A stretch of 56,901 nt of DNA from an uncultured Chitinophaga sp. (GCF_946479755.1 NZ_CAMLHC010000042.1:1-56901), one strand, 5' to 3'. Shown: positions 34,857 to 45,148, numbered from the stretch's first letter. Notes: generated by a model not told the origin, from the letters alone. Numbers and translations are program-made.

Positions 34857-35222
34857 ATGAAACAGCTTACCAAAGCGGAAGAGCAGATCATGCAGGCGCT
34901 CTGGCAAACAGGGCCCGCCTTCGTAAAAGATATTATCGAAGCCCTGCCTGAACCCAAACCGCATTACAATACCGTATCTACGCTTGTTAAAATCCTGATC
35001 GAAAAAGGGTTTGTGGATTTTAAGGCGTTTGGTAAATCCCACCAGTACCATGCCCTGATCACCAAGGAAGCCTATAGCCATAAGACACTGAACAGCCTGG
35101 CCAAAAGTTATTTCGGCGGTTCATTCAGTAACATGGTATCTTTTTTTGTGAAGGAAAAAGAAATCAGTGTCAACGACCTGGAGCAGCTGATAAAAAAGAT
35201 CAAGGACCACGACAAACAATAA
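34857..35222 (+). CDS. BlaI/MecI/CopY-family repressor
   Basis: A 121-residue winged-helix repressor. The N-terminal DNA-binding domain (LTKAEEQIMQALWQTGPAFVKDIIEALP, then HYNTVSTLVKILIEKGFVDF) is typical of BlaI/MecI; the C-terminal helices form the dimer (SFVKEKEISVNDLEQLIKKIK region). It lies 29 bases upstream of a BlaR1-like M56 peptidase gene, the standard repressor-sensor pairing. The sensor's cytoplasmic zinc protease is expected to cleave the repressor. Twin dyads over its promoter suggest autoregulation. No beta-lactamase gene is adjacent, so the controlled genes may include only this pair or lie elsewhere. Confidence 0.93.
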   Translation: MKQLTKAEEQIMQALWQTGPAFVKDIIEALPEPKPHYNTVSTLVKILIEKGFVDFKAFGKSHQYHALITKEAYSHKTLNSLAKSYFGGSFSNMVSFFVKEKEISVNDLEQLIKKIKDHDKQ

Positions 35223-35251
35223 AGCATCCACCCGTATCAAAAGCATTTTAC

Positions 35252-36937
35252 ATGACAGCGCTTATCTACCTGGAGAAAGTCGTACTGTGCAGCGCCCTAT
35301 TGTATGGTTATTACCATCTGGCCCTGCGTAACAACCGGTTTCATCACTGGAACCGATACTACCTGATGCTCATCACCCTGGTGTCGTTAGTCACCCCGCT
35401 ACTGCAGATCCCGCTGCCCGGCAGCACAGAGCAGCCTTCCGCCGTAGTGGTATACACCAGCAAAATCATTACCCTCCGGGAAGCGGTGGCCGCCACGCCG
35501 GCAACAGACCCGTCTGACTATTTACGTATAACCCTTGCCGTTATTTACGCCTTCGTCGTGGCATTCCTGCTGTACCGCCTATTCGCCGGCATCTTCGGCA
35601 TCCGCCGGCTGATACGCAGCAGCGAGGTACAGGAAATACCCCCTTTCCGCTTTGCACGCAGCCCCCGGGTGAAAGCGCCCTTTTCCTTCTTCCGGTATAT
35701 CTTCTGGGATACGGACGTGAACCTCGACAGCCCGGAGAACAAACAGGTACTGCAGCATGAACTGGTGCACCTGCGGGAAAAACACAGTATTGACAAAATG
35801 CTGCTGGAAGTGGTGACCGCCTTCTGCTGGATCAACCCTTTCTTCCACCTCATCAAACGTGAATTGTCGCTCGTACATGAATTTATCGCCGATCAGAAAG
35901 CAGCGGGCAACGAAGTAGCGGGTTATGCCGAAAACATTCTCCGCAACGCCTTCAACAGCCGGCAGTTTTCCATTACCAACGATTTTTTTCATCCACCCAT
36001 AAAACGCAGAATTTTTATGCTTACCCAATTCCGCCAACCCCGGTTCAGTTATTTGCGCAGGATACTGGTGCTGCCTGTCAGCGTCCTTATTTTCTGCTCA
36101 CTGGCCTTTGTGGTAGACCAGCGTCCCTCCGCCATTCGGGCGCTGGTCCCCTCCGGCAATCCAGTATTATCCGGAACAGATACGCTTCCGCCAGTACATG
36201 TCACTTCCTACAGCTCCGGCCCCGGAAAAGTACAAAGCCTCGCCAAGCTGACGATCCGCCCCGTTTTCCCTGAAGGAGAAGCTGGTTTGGCCCGCTACCT
36301 CAGCAGAAGCATCCGTTATCCGAAAGAAGCTCAGACAAATGACATCCAGGGCACCATTCAGATCCGCTTCATTATCGATGAAAAGGGTAATGTAACTCAG
36401 CCTGTAGCCGTTAACCGCCCGCTGGGCGGCGGCCTGGAAGAAGAAGGTATCCGCGTGATCAAGGGCATGCCGCAATGGAAACCGGGAGAAATCAAAGGGA
36501 AAAAAGTGCCCGTTGAATATGTACTCCCCATCCGGTTCACCCTACAGGAACAAACTCCCGTGGTTACGGGGCAGCGTCCTGATACGGTCCGGTTCCAACC
36601 CTCTGCCGTCAAAGAAGAGATCTTTACCTTTGTGGAAACCCCACCGACATTTCATGGTGGTGAAGACGCGCTGGCTCTATACCTGTCAAAGAATATCCGG
36701 TATCCTAAAGAAGCTGTGGAGAAAAAGACCAGCGGTACCGTATTTGTGCAGTTTGTGGTAGACAAGGAAGGAAAAATCAAAGACGCCAGAACAGTAGGCG
36801 CTGCCAAAGGTAACGGTCTTGAAGAAGAAGCTATCCGGGTGGTAAATGCCATGCCTGAGTGGATAGCCGGCAAACAAAACGGCAGGAATGTCGCTGTTCA
36901 GTTTAACCTGCCCATACGTTTTACAATACAACAATAA
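35252..36937 (+). CDS. BlaR1-type M56 metallopeptidase with two TonB C-terminal domains
   Basis: A 561-residue inner-membrane protein. Four hydrophobic helices are seen (about residues 5-25, 36-56, 91-112 and 269-287). Between helices 3 and 4 lies the cytoplasmic M56 zinc protease: HELVH at 169-173 and the downstream ligand region HEFIAD at 209-214. The periplasmic part has no penicillin-binding domain; instead it carries two TonB C-terminal-like repeats (about 345-432 and 460-561), each with RYPKEA, GT(I/V)xxxF and GLEEE(G/A)IRV. It would sense a signal in the periplasm and cleave the repressor encoded upstream. TonB domains suggest contact with outer-membrane receptors or proline-rich ligands; this is inference. 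Confidence 0.88.
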   Translation: MTALIYLEKVVLCSALLYGYYHLALRNNRFHHWNRYYLMLITLVSLVTPLLQIPLPGSTEQPSAVVVYTSKIITLREAVAATPATDPSDYLRITLAVIYAFVVAFLLYRLFAGIFGIRRLIRSSEVQEIPPFRFARSPRVKAPFSFFRYIFWDTDVNLDSPENKQVLQHELVHLREKHSIDKMLLEVVTAFCWINPFFHLIKRELSLVHEFIADQKAAGNEVAGYAENILRNAFNSRQFSITNDFFHPPIKRRIFMLTQFRQPRFSYLRRILVLPVSVLIFCSLAFVVDQRPSAIRALVPSGNPVLSGTDTLPPVHVTSYSSGPGKVQSLAKLTIRPVFPEGEAGLARYLSRSIRYPKEAQTNDIQGTIQIRFIIDEKGNVTQPVAVNRPLGGGLEEEGIRVIKGMPQWKPGEIKGKKVPVEYVLPIRFTLQEQTPVVTGQRPDTVRFQPSAVKEEIFTFVETPPTFHGGEDALALYLSKNIRYPKEAVEKKTSGTVFVQFVVDKEGKIKDARTVGAAKGNGLEEEAIRVVNAMPEWIAGKQNGRNVAVQFNLPIRFTIQQ

Positions 36938-36969
36938 CAATAATCCATTTTTGCTAAGACTAAAACAAC

Positions 36970-37003
36970 AGCGCCGGACCTGACAGGCCCGGCGCTTATT
37001 TTT
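36970..37003. terminator. Terminator between the M56 and purM genes
   Basis: Stem AGCGCCGGACC / GGCCCGGCGCT with one mismatch, followed by TTATTTTTTTA. It lies 33 bases after the M56 gene and 22 beyond the purM stop, serving the convergent pair. Confidence 0.8.
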
Positions 37004-37024
37004 TTATCTTAAAACGAGTTGCTG

Positions 37025-38203
37025 TTACTGGTAGATGAAAGTGCCTGCCGGCGCTTTTACGGTGACTTGCTTCTGTTCCGCAGCTTCCACCCTTCCGATG
37101 ATCTGCGCGTCGATATTAAAGCTTTTGGAGATGCTGATGATATCCGCCGCAATCGCTTCCGGAACGTACAATTCCATCCGGTGGCCCATGTTGAACACCT
37201 GGTACATTTCTTTCCAGGAGGTACCGGACTGCTCCTGGATCAGGGTAAACAGCGGCGGCACGGGGAACAGGTTGTCTTTGATGACATGCAGGTTTTCGAT
37301 GAAATGCAGCACTTTGGTCTGCGCACCACCGCTGCAGTGCACCATCCCATGTATCTGCGGACGGAACTGCTCCAGCACTTTTTTGATCACCGGCGCATAG
37401 GTACGGGTAGGTGACAGCACCAGTTTACCGGCATCGATGGCGCCGAAACCGGGAATGTCTACTTTATCTGTCAGGGCTTTTTTGCCGCTGAACACCAGTT
37501 CAGCCGGGATGCCCGGATCGTAGCTTTCAGGATATTTTGCGGCCATGGCTTTGTTGAACACATCATGGCGGGCGCTGGTAAGACCGTTGCTGCCCATACC
37601 GCCGTTATATTCGGTTTCGTAAGAGGCTTGTCCGTAGGAAGCCAGTCCCACTACTACATCGCCGGCCTGAATGCGGTCGTTGGAGATCACATCGCTGCGT
37701 TTCATGCGGGCGGTCACGGTAGAATCCACGATGATGGTGCGTACCAGGTCGCCCACATCCGCGGTTTCTCCGCCGGTGGAATAGATGCTGATACCGTGTT
37801 TGCGCAGTTCCGCGAGGATATCTTCGGTGCCGTTGATGATGGCAGCGATCACTTCCCCGGGCAGCAGCTGTTTATTACGGCCGATGGTGGAAGACAGCAG
37901 GATATTGTCCGTGGCGCCTACGCAGAGCAGGTCGTCCATGTTCATGATAATAGCATCCTGTGCTATGCCTTTCCATACGCTCAGATCGCCGGTTTCCTTC
38001 CAGTACATATAGGCCAGGGAGGACTTGGTACCGGCGCCGTCCGCATGCATGATATTGCAATAAGCTTCGTCGCCGCCCAGGATATCCGGCACTATTTTGC
38101 AGAACGCCTTCGGAAACAGGCCTTTATCAATATTTTTAATGGCATTGTGCACGTCTTCTTTGCCAGCTGAAACACCACGTTTGGCGTAAATATTATTATC
38201 CAC
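37025..38203 (-). CDS. purM: Phosphoribosylformylglycinamidine cyclo-ligase (AIR synthase)
   Basis: A 392-residue ATP-dependent enzyme closing the imidazole ring in purine synthesis. Motifs: YAKRGVSAGKEDVHNAI, ADGAGTKSSLAYMYW, MNMDDLLCVGATDNIL, ISIYSTGGETADVGDLVRT and VVVGLASYGQASYETEYNGG. It is longer than E. coli PurM (about 345), as is usual in Bacteroidota. The only suitable start is GTG at 38203. A -7 box TACTTTTG lies at 38246-38253. It is divergent from ribF. Confidence 0.93.
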   Translation of the reverse strand: MDNNIYAKRGVSAGKEDVHNAIKNIDKGLFPKAFCKIVPDILGGDEAYCNIMHADGAGTKSSLAYMYWKETGDLSVWKGIAQDAIIMNMDDLLCVGATDNILLSSTIGRNKQLLPGEVIAAIINGTEDILAELRKHGISIYSTGGETADVGDLVRTIIVDSTVTARMKRSDVISNDRIQAGDVVVGLASYGQASYETEYNGGMGSNGLTSARHDVFNKAMAAKYPESYDPGIPAELVFSGKKALTDKVDIPGFGAIDAGKLVLSPTRTYAPVIKKVLEQFRPQIHGMVHCSGGAQTKVLHFIENLHVIKDNLFPVPPLFTLIQEQSGTSWKEMYQVFNMGHRMELYVPEAIAADIISISKSFNIDAQIIGRVEAAEQKQVTVKAPAGTFIYQ

Positions 38204-38245
38204 CGGAAATCAAATAAAAATGAAAATAAAGAAACAATCTGGCTG

Positions 38246-38253
38246 CAAAAGTA
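38246..38253 (-). promoter_or_regulatory. -7 promoter box of purM
   Basis: On the minus strand TACTTTTG, an exact TAnnTTTG, 42 bases before the GTG start. No -33 TTTG found. No purine riboswitch-like structure is apparent in the short leader. Confidence 0.55.
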
Positions 38254-38286
38254 ACAGATTCCCTGCATAATGCCCGCTGAATGTGT

Positions 38287-38294
38287 TAGATTTG
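38287..38294 (+). promoter_or_regulatory. -7 promoter box of ribF
   Basis: TAGATTTG matches TAnnTTTG. It ends one base before an in-frame ATG at 38296, which therefore should not be the start; ATGs at 38308 and 38323 remain. Confidence 0.55.
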
Positions 38295-38322
38295 CATGGC
38301 ATTTTTGATGTTATTGAATTAT

Positions 38323-39264
38323 ATGCAGGTTCACAGGGACTTAAAGCATTTACCGGAAATCCGTAATGCAATTATCACGATAGGCACTTTTGATGGCGTA
38401 CATGCAGGACACCGCTTCATTATACAACAACTGGAGCAGGCTGCTGCGGAGTGTGACGGAGAGACCGTGATCGTCACCTTTGACCCGCATCCGCGGGAAG
38501 TACTGGCGCCGCGCCCCAATAATATCCGGCTGCTCACCACCCTGCCGGAAAAGATCGCCCTGCTGGAACGGGCCGGCATCCATCACCTGGTGGTGGTACC
38601 CTTTACCAAAGCTTTCTCCGAACTCTCCGCCCGCGAATACCTGGAAGACTTCCTGGTAGCGCGTTTCAAGCCACATACCATCATCATTGGTTATGACCAC
38701 CGTTTTGGACATAACCGCGAAGGCGGACTGGAATTGCTGGAAGCAGAGCAGCAACAGTACGGTTTCCGGCTGGTGGAAATCCCTCAGCAGGTAGTCAACG
38801 ACCTGACGGTGAGTTCTACCAAAATCCGCAAAAGCCTGCAGGAAGGCGAGGTATTACTGGCCAATCAACTGCTGGAATACCCTTATTTTCTCAGCGGCAC
38901 CGTGGTGCATGGCGATAAAATGGGCCGCCAGCTGGGTTACCCCACGGCCAACCTGCACCTGAAAGACGAGCGCAAACTCATTCCCGCAGAAGGGATCTAC
39001 GCCGTATGGGTGGATGTTCCGGGGCATGAAGCTCTCCAACCGGCCGTGATGAGCATTGGTTTCCGCCCTACCTTCAATGGCACTGACCTGCGCCTCGAAG
39101 TACACCTGTTTGATTTTAATGAAGACCTGTACGGCAAGGAACTGACCGTCTATTTCGTGGAGTATATCCGTGCCAATCAGAAGTTTGACGACATCAAAGA
39201 CCTGATTGTGCAGATGGACAAGGATTCTGCAAAGTCCAGGGAAATATTGAAGGCAAAGGCTTAA
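38323..39264 (+). CDS. ribF: Bifunctional riboflavin kinase / FAD synthetase
   Basis: A 313-residue enzyme making FMN and then FAD. The N-terminal nucleotidyltransferase domain has the GTFDGVHAGHRFII motif, DPHPREVLAP, and the YDHRFGHNREGG loop. The C-terminal riboflavin kinase domain has GDKMGRQLGYPTANL and the VHLFDFNEDLYGKELTVYF stretch with the catalytic region. The ATG at 38323 (MQVHRDLKHLP) is chosen because the promoter box ends at 38294. The TAA stop overlaps the stop of the convergent membrane-protein gene by four bases. Confidence 0.95.
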   Translation: MQVHRDLKHLPEIRNAIITIGTFDGVHAGHRFIIQQLEQAAAECDGETVIVTFDPHPREVLAPRPNNIRLLTTLPEKIALLERAGIHHLVVVPFTKAFSELSAREYLEDFLVARFKPHTIIIGYDHRFGHNREGGLELLEAEQQQYGFRLVEIPQQVVNDLTVSSTKIRKSLQEGEVLLANQLLEYPYFLSGTVVHGDKMGRQLGYPTANLHLKDERKLIPAEGIYAVWVDVPGHEALQPAVMSIGFRPTFNGTDLRLEVHLFDFNEDLYGKELTVYFVEYIRANQKFDDIKDLIVQMDKDSAKSREILKAKA

Positions 39265-39530
39265 AACTCCTCTCCCAGCAATTCCACCGGCGCCTCTTTT
39301 TTCCGGGGTTTCAACAGCTTATAGGCCCTGTAAAAGAAATAACAGGTCAATCCCAGTTCTGCGGCCAGTGTGCCAGCTACCTGGAGCACATAACCTGGCG
39401 TATAACCTCCGTTTTTGAGTACCGGATGTACATTCACCATGACCCTGATAAAGGTGATAGTAGCAAAAAGGGCATACAGTCCGGCCATGAGTAAGACAAT
39501 GCCGAGTATAATCCGTAGTACAGGATGCAT
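39261..39530 (-). CDS. Small membrane protein of unknown function
   Basis: An 89-residue protein with two hydrophobic helices (RIILGIVLLMAGLYALFATITFI and VLQVAGTLAAELGLTCYFFYRAY) and a charged C-terminal tail (KPRKKEAPVELLGEEF). I recognise no family. It lies 14 bases after holA on the same strand, and its stop shares four bases with the ribF stop, so it has no intergenic space of its own and is probably the distal gene of the exonuclease-holA unit. Real translation is likely, but function is unknown. Confidence 0.65.
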   Translation of the reverse strand: MHPVLRIILGIVLLMAGLYALFATITFIRVMVNVHPVLKNGGYTPGYVLQVAGTLAAELGLTCYFFYRAYKLLKPRKKEAPVELLGEEF

Positions 39531-39544
39531 TAGGGAGTATTTAA

Positions 39545-40540
39545 TCAGTTCATTACTTTATACATCAGTTCCTTCATCAGTTCCCCGTCTTCCACGCCCG
39601 CGTCGTTGATACCGATGCTGCGCAGGTTATACTGCTGCAGCAGCAGGATGGCTTTTTCCGCGCCTTCCGGGCCGTATTGACGGGCGGCGGCCATATAGTC
39701 CTTCACAAAAAACGGGTGTACGCCCAGTGCCGCGGCGATTTCCTTTTCACCGCCTTTCACCCCGAAGATCAGGTTTACTTTGGCGAAGAAGTTATACAGG
39801 GCGGGCAGCGTCATCTGGATGGGTGCCGCTTTGGGATTAGCCGCGAAATAGGCGATGATGCGGAATACTTTTTCGGCGTTCTTCTGCCCGAGGGCGTTCT
39901 GCAGTTCAAATACATTGTATTCTTTGCTGATGCCGACATATTTCTCGATATCCCCTTCATCTATTTTTTTGCCTGCCGGCAGATTGACCAGCAGTTTATC
40001 TATCTCGTTGGCGATGCGGGAAAGGTCGTTGCCGATATGGTCTACCAGCAGGATGGCGGCTTTTTGTGTGATGGCCAGTTCCCGGCTGCTGACGAAGGCT
40101 TCCACCCAGGCAGGCAGCTGGTTGTCGTACATTTTTTTGGTAGACAGCAGTACGCCTTTCTCTTTAATAAGTTTGGCCATTTTACTGCGACCGTCAATTT
40201 TGCCTTGTTTATGGGCCACTACAAATACGGTTGACGGCATCAGGTTATCGATGTAGCCTTCCAGTTTGAGCAGGTCGCGCATGGACTGGGCTTCTTTGAG
40301 CACCACCACCTGTTTCTCTGCAAACATGGGATAGCGCCGGCAGGCGTTGACTACGGCCGTCCAGTCGGTATCTTTTCCATAGAGGACCGTGAGGTTAAAT
40401 CCTTTCTCCGCTTCATCGAGCAGGTGCTGTTCCGCGTAGGCGGTCACCTGGTCGATAAAAAACTCTTCTTCACCTTCCAGCCAGTACAGCGGCTTAAATT
40501 TCTTTTGTTTCCAGTCGCGTATAATATCCTGATATTCCAT
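39545..40540 (-). CDS. holA: DNA polymerase III subunit delta
   Basis: A 331-residue clamp-loader subunit that opens the sliding clamp. Matching features: KFKPLYWLEGEEEFFIDQVTAYAEQHLL near the N-terminus, the arrangement of alternating beta-alpha elements of an AAA+ fold without a functional Walker A, and the C-terminal helical collar (NPKAAPIQMTLPALYNFFAKVNLIFG region). It lies 26 bases downstream of the exonuclease gene on the same strand and 14 upstream of the small membrane protein gene, suggesting a three-gene unit. Confidence 0.9.
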   Translation of the reverse strand: MEYQDIIRDWKQKKFKPLYWLEGEEEFFIDQVTAYAEQHLLDEAEKGFNLTVLYGKDTDWTAVVNACRRYPMFAEKQVVVLKEAQSMRDLLKLEGYIDNLMPSTVFVVAHKQGKIDGRSKMAKLIKEKGVLLSTKKMYDNQLPAWVEAFVSSRELAITQKAAILLVDHIGNDLSRIANEIDKLLVNLPAGKKIDEGDIEKYVGISKEYNVFELQNALGQKNAEKVFRIIAYFAANPKAAPIQMTLPALYNFFAKVNLIFGVKGGEKEIAAALGVHPFFVKDYMAAARQYGPEGAEKAILLLQQYNLRSIGINDAGVEDGELMKELMYKVMN

Positions 40541-40566
40541 GATCTGTATTTGTGGGATTGCCTGGT

Positions 40567-41292
40567 TTATTTGACCAGGGTCACCTGTTCTTCCCGTAAC
40601 AGGGGGAGTCTTTTAAACCGGAGCAGTAGCTGAGCTACGGCCGTTACATCTTTCTGGCAATAGGCCACTATCCTTGCCAGGTCGTGGTCTTTCCAGTATA
40701 CTTTCCCTACCATGCTGCCGTCGATATCATCTTTGGGCGTTTCGATGCCCAGTACGGCGGTAAGCAGTTTCAGGGAGATATAATGGCGTATGTCTCCGAA
40801 GCGCCAGAGATGCAGGGTATCGAGCATGGGCATTTCCCATGGTTTGAACCCGTGCAGTTGTAAAGGTTTGGGCAAAGATAACTGATGAATAACAGACCGG
40901 CGGCAAATAAACGGAATATCAAATTCTTTTATGTTATGACCGGCGAACTGGAAGTGGGGGTACTTCGTATGGAATTTATCTACTAATGCTAAAAAACCAT
41001 TGAGCACAATTGATTCATCGTCATCATAAAACGATTTCATCCGCAAATGATAGGCATTATTTTCCAAACTGAAGAAGCCCACAGATATACATATAATTTT
41101 TCCAAATTCGGCGTAGATCCCAGCCCTGTCCGCGTATACTTCCGCTTCGTTTTCGGATTCTGGCGCAGTTTTTGCCATTTTTTCTCCCCAGAGCCGTTGC
41201 AAGTCATCCGGCAACTGTTCCAATGCCGCCGTAGCCGGAGTTGTTTCTATGTCCAACAACAATAATTGATCTAATCCTATATTAGGTAACAC
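40567..41292 (-). CDS. Predicted PolB-like 3'-5' exonuclease
   Basis: A 241-residue DEDD-family nuclease. The Exo I motif is LLLLDIETTPAT, Exo II is FAGHNIKEFDIPFICRR, and Exo III is near HDLARIVAYCQKDVTAVAQL (Y-C-x-x-D, a DEDDy type). LHLWRFGDIRHYISLKLLTAVLGI fits the predicted 3'-5' exonuclease group related to the proofreading domain of PolB. It may trim DNA 3' ends during repair or replication, in keeping with the adjacent holA, but the substrate is not established. The start codon is GTG at 41292. Confidence 0.88.
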   Translation of the reverse strand: MLPNIGLDQLLLLDIETTPATAALEQLPDDLQRLWGEKMAKTAPESENEAEVYADRAGIYAEFGKIICISVGFFSLENNAYHLRMKSFYDDDESIVLNGFLALVDKFHTKYPHFQFAGHNIKEFDIPFICRRSVIHQLSLPKPLQLHGFKPWEMPMLDTLHLWRFGDIRHYISLKLLTAVLGIETPKDDIDGSMVGKVYWKDHDLARIVAYCQKDVTAVAQLLLRFKRLPLLREEQVTLVK

Positions 41293-41339
41293 GTTTTGAA
41301 GACTTTTATGGGTTTGATAAAATATAAATATTATTATAC

Positions 41340-41347
41340 TATTTTTG
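41340..41347 (+). promoter_or_regulatory. -7 promoter box of the coiled-coil protein gene
   Basis: TATTTTTG matches TAnnTTTG; a TTTG lies at 41313-41316 with 23-bp spacing. The ATG at 41395 follows 47 bases later. Confidence 0.55.
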
Positions 41348-41394
41348 AATAATGATTTTTAACCATATAACAATTAAACATAAAACAAACAACT

Positions 41395-42357
41395 ATGACT
41401 GAGAACACTTTTAACACACCTGCACCGGGTTCACCCGGACCAGAAAAACCACGCAGCCGCAATGGTCTAATTTACGGTATTTTAATTGCTGCACTGGCAG
41501 GTACCTGGATTTACATGTTGTACGACAAAAATAAATCCGGTGAGCAAATCGCACAAAAGACTGTTCAGATAGATTCCATTTCTTCTTCCCGTGATGCCTT
41601 ACAACAGGAATATAATGCTGCCAACGCCCGTCTGGACGACCTGATTTCCCAGAATACCCGCATGGATAGCCTTGTTAAAACCAAGGACAAAGAAATTCAG
41701 GATATGAAAGCCCGCATTTCCAGCATCCTGAGCAATAAAAATGCAACACAGGCGCAGCTGGCAGAAGCACGTCGCCTGATTGAACAGCTGAAAACCAACA
41801 TCGAAGGTTATACACAGACCATCGAGCGCCTGGAAGGTGAAAAAATTGTACTGGCCGGTGAAAGAGACGTAGCCCGCAAAGAAAGGGACTCTGTGAGCGT
41901 GGTAAAAGACAGCCTGAACAAAAAGGTTGACCTGGGCTCTGTATTGCATGCGTCCAACATTCAGTTGCTGCCGCTGCGTGTAAAACACAACGGCAAAGAA
42001 GTGGAAACTTCCAAAGCTAAACGCGCAGACATGATGCGGGTAAGCTTCGACCTGGATGATAACAGAATTGCACCTACCGGTGACAAAGAAATTTTCGTGG
42101 CGATCACTGCTCCTGATAACACCCCGCTGGCTGTAGAAGCCCTTGGTTCCGGCAGGTTCACCCTGGAAGACGGTACAGAAAAACTGTACACCACCAAAAA
42201 GACAGTAGCTTACGTAACTGGTCAGAAACAATCTGTATCCATGGACTGGAAACAGAATTCTGACTATAAAGTAGGTGATTATACCGTTGAAATCTATCAC
42301 AACGGATTTAAAATCGGTCAGGGTAAAGTTACCCTTAAAAAAGGTGGTCTCTTCTAG
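41395..42357 (+). CDS. Single-pass membrane coiled-coil protein of unknown function
   Basis: A 320-residue protein. A Pro/Gly-rich cytoplasmic N-terminus (about 25 residues) precedes one transmembrane helix (LIYGILIAALAGTWIYMLY), then a long coiled coil (about residues 45-175, DSISSSRDALQQEYNAANAR to ERDVARKERDSVSVV), and a C-terminal globular beta-rich domain (about 190-320, LPLRVKHNGKEVETSKA to FKIGQGKVTLKKGG). I recognise no named family; similar proteins seem to be common in Bacteroidota. It is a single-gene unit with its own promoter and a strong terminator. A periplasmic location of the C-terminal domain is inferred from the positive N-terminal side. Confidence 0.75.
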   Translation: MTENTFNTPAPGSPGPEKPRSRNGLIYGILIAALAGTWIYMLYDKNKSGEQIAQKTVQIDSISSSRDALQQEYNAANARLDDLISQNTRMDSLVKTKDKEIQDMKARISSILSNKNATQAQLAEARRLIEQLKTNIEGYTQTIERLEGEKIVLAGERDVARKERDSVSVVKDSLNKKVDLGSVLHASNIQLLPLRVKHNGKEVETSKAKRADMMRVSFDLDDNRIAPTGDKEIFVAITAPDNTPLAVEALGSGRFTLEDGTEKLYTTKKTVAYVTGQKQSVSMDWKQNSDYKVGDYTVEIYHNGFKIGQGKVTLKKGGLF

Positions 42358-42377
42358 TCTGATAAAAGATAATCAAC

Positions 42378-42409
42378 AAAAAAGCAGGACGCTGGCGTCC
42401 TGCTTTTTT
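42378..42409 (+). terminator. Terminator after the coiled-coil protein gene
   Basis: Stem AAAAAAGCAGGAC / GTCCTGCTTTTTT with a small loop, 20 bases after the stop, with a T-run. Confidence 0.85.
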
Positions 42410-42412
42410 TAT

Positions 42413-42912
42413 ACCGGTTTTAACCATACCTGCTAACGATACACCGGTTCGTGTCTGTGGTTATCAAGCACACAAATAAACGGAATCACTACCCTTTCCA
42501 CGCCTCCGATCAAGATTAGATTCCCCCGCAAAGCAGCCACCATCGCGGATGGCCGATAATTTTTTAACAGCCGCTAATTGTTAACGATTAGTTATTGATA
42601 AAAAGTTATATATAAAAATAAAATTAAATTAACGTTCTTTGCGACTATAATTACAAAATAGCCTAAGGCCACCCAAAAATGGTGGAATTACCGGGACCAA
42701 TGCTTTGAATCGAGGATGTGACCTGAGTATATGTACCAGCTTTAACCCGTTTTATGTCATGAAAACGATCTGCGATTTCAGTATTTGTTATGCCCTGAAT
42801 CGTGGTCATTTAATGCGGACAGGAACTCTGATACAGGAACTGCATTCCCTCCTTTTTTGTGTGCCAATGCTATTTGACCGGACCAGTTCAGCAGCCCAAT
42901 TAAACCATAAGC
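42413..42912. other. 500-bp intergenic region before the receiver gene
   Basis: No convincing gene is seen. It holds an 18-bp near-palindrome (42574-42591, CTAATTGTTAACGATTAG, 16 of 18 positions symmetric) just before a very AT-rich stretch, and small hairpins at 42661-42669 and 42669-42685 (CCACC/GGTGG). No exact TAnnTTTG box was found. The AT-rich stretch at about 42590-42660 is a plausible promoter for the receiver gene with a long leader, or for a small RNA. Confidence 0.4.
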
Positions 42913-43308
42913 ATGGAAGACATGAACAAAATAGTGTACGTTGTAGATGATGACGAAATTTTCCACTTCATTATCAAAAAGATGTTGGTGCAACAGGACG
43001 ATAATCTTGTCATTAATTCCTTCCTGTGTGCGGAAGAAGCGCTGGAACAGTTATCCAGCAACCCACAACTCACACTGCCGTCTCTCATCATTCTGGACAT
43101 GAACATGCAGCGGATGAACGGATGGGACTTTATAGAGGCTTACCGCGGACTGAAAGCATCGCTCAAAAACAATATTCCTATTATCATGTGCTCCTCCTCC
43201 GTGGATGTACGTGACATGCAGAAAGTACAACATACCCCTGAACTGATGGCGTATATTACCAAGCCACTGGACAAGAATAAAATGAAGGTAATAGAAGAAT
43301 ACCTTTAG
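42913..43308 (+). CDS. Stand-alone response-regulator receiver protein
   Basis: A 131-residue CheY-like receiver with no output domain. The acidic pocket is YVVDDDEIF, the phosphorylation aspartate is in LIILDMNMQRMNGWDF, the switch Thr/Ser is in IPIIMCSSSVD, and the lysine is in AYITKPLDKNK. The start may be the ATG at 42913 or that at 42922. No histidine kinase is adjacent, so its partner is elsewhere; single-domain receivers of this type often act in phosphorelays. It has an unusually long 5' region and a perfect 18-bp terminator. Confidence 0.93.
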   Translation: MEDMNKIVYVVDDDEIFHFIIKKMLVQQDDNLVINSFLCAEEALEQLSSNPQLTLPSLIILDMNMQRMNGWDFIEAYRGLKASLKNNIPIIMCSSSVDVRDMQKVQHTPELMAYITKPLDKNKMKVIEEYL

Positions 43309-43338
43309 TCCTTGCTTACTAACTACTATTCCAACTAA

Positions 43339-43379
43339 AAAAGAGAAGACCTGGGCGAAATGCCCAGGTCTTCTCTTTT
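43339..43379. terminator. Bidirectional terminator between receiver and ABC-F genes
   Basis: Perfect 18-bp stem (AAAAGAGAAGACCTGGGC and its complement) with a five-base loop, between convergent genes; A/T ends provide U-tracts on both strands. Confidence 0.9.
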
Positions 43380-43396
43380 ATGTTTTATTGATGATT

Positions 43397-45099
<1,703 letters not shown>

Positions 45100-45148
45100 G
45101 TTAACACATCTATAACAGCATCAATATTTAACGATTGATTTTTAAGGG

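Noticed and set aside
42661..42720. Possible tRNA or small structured RNA
   Set aside because: Short hairpins are present, but no cloverleaf or anticodon arm could be built; no tRNA was found anywhere in the window.
42705..42950. Short plus-strand frame overlapping the start of the receiver gene
   Set aside because: No ribosome-binding sequence, promoter or conserved sequence; it overlaps a well-supported start.
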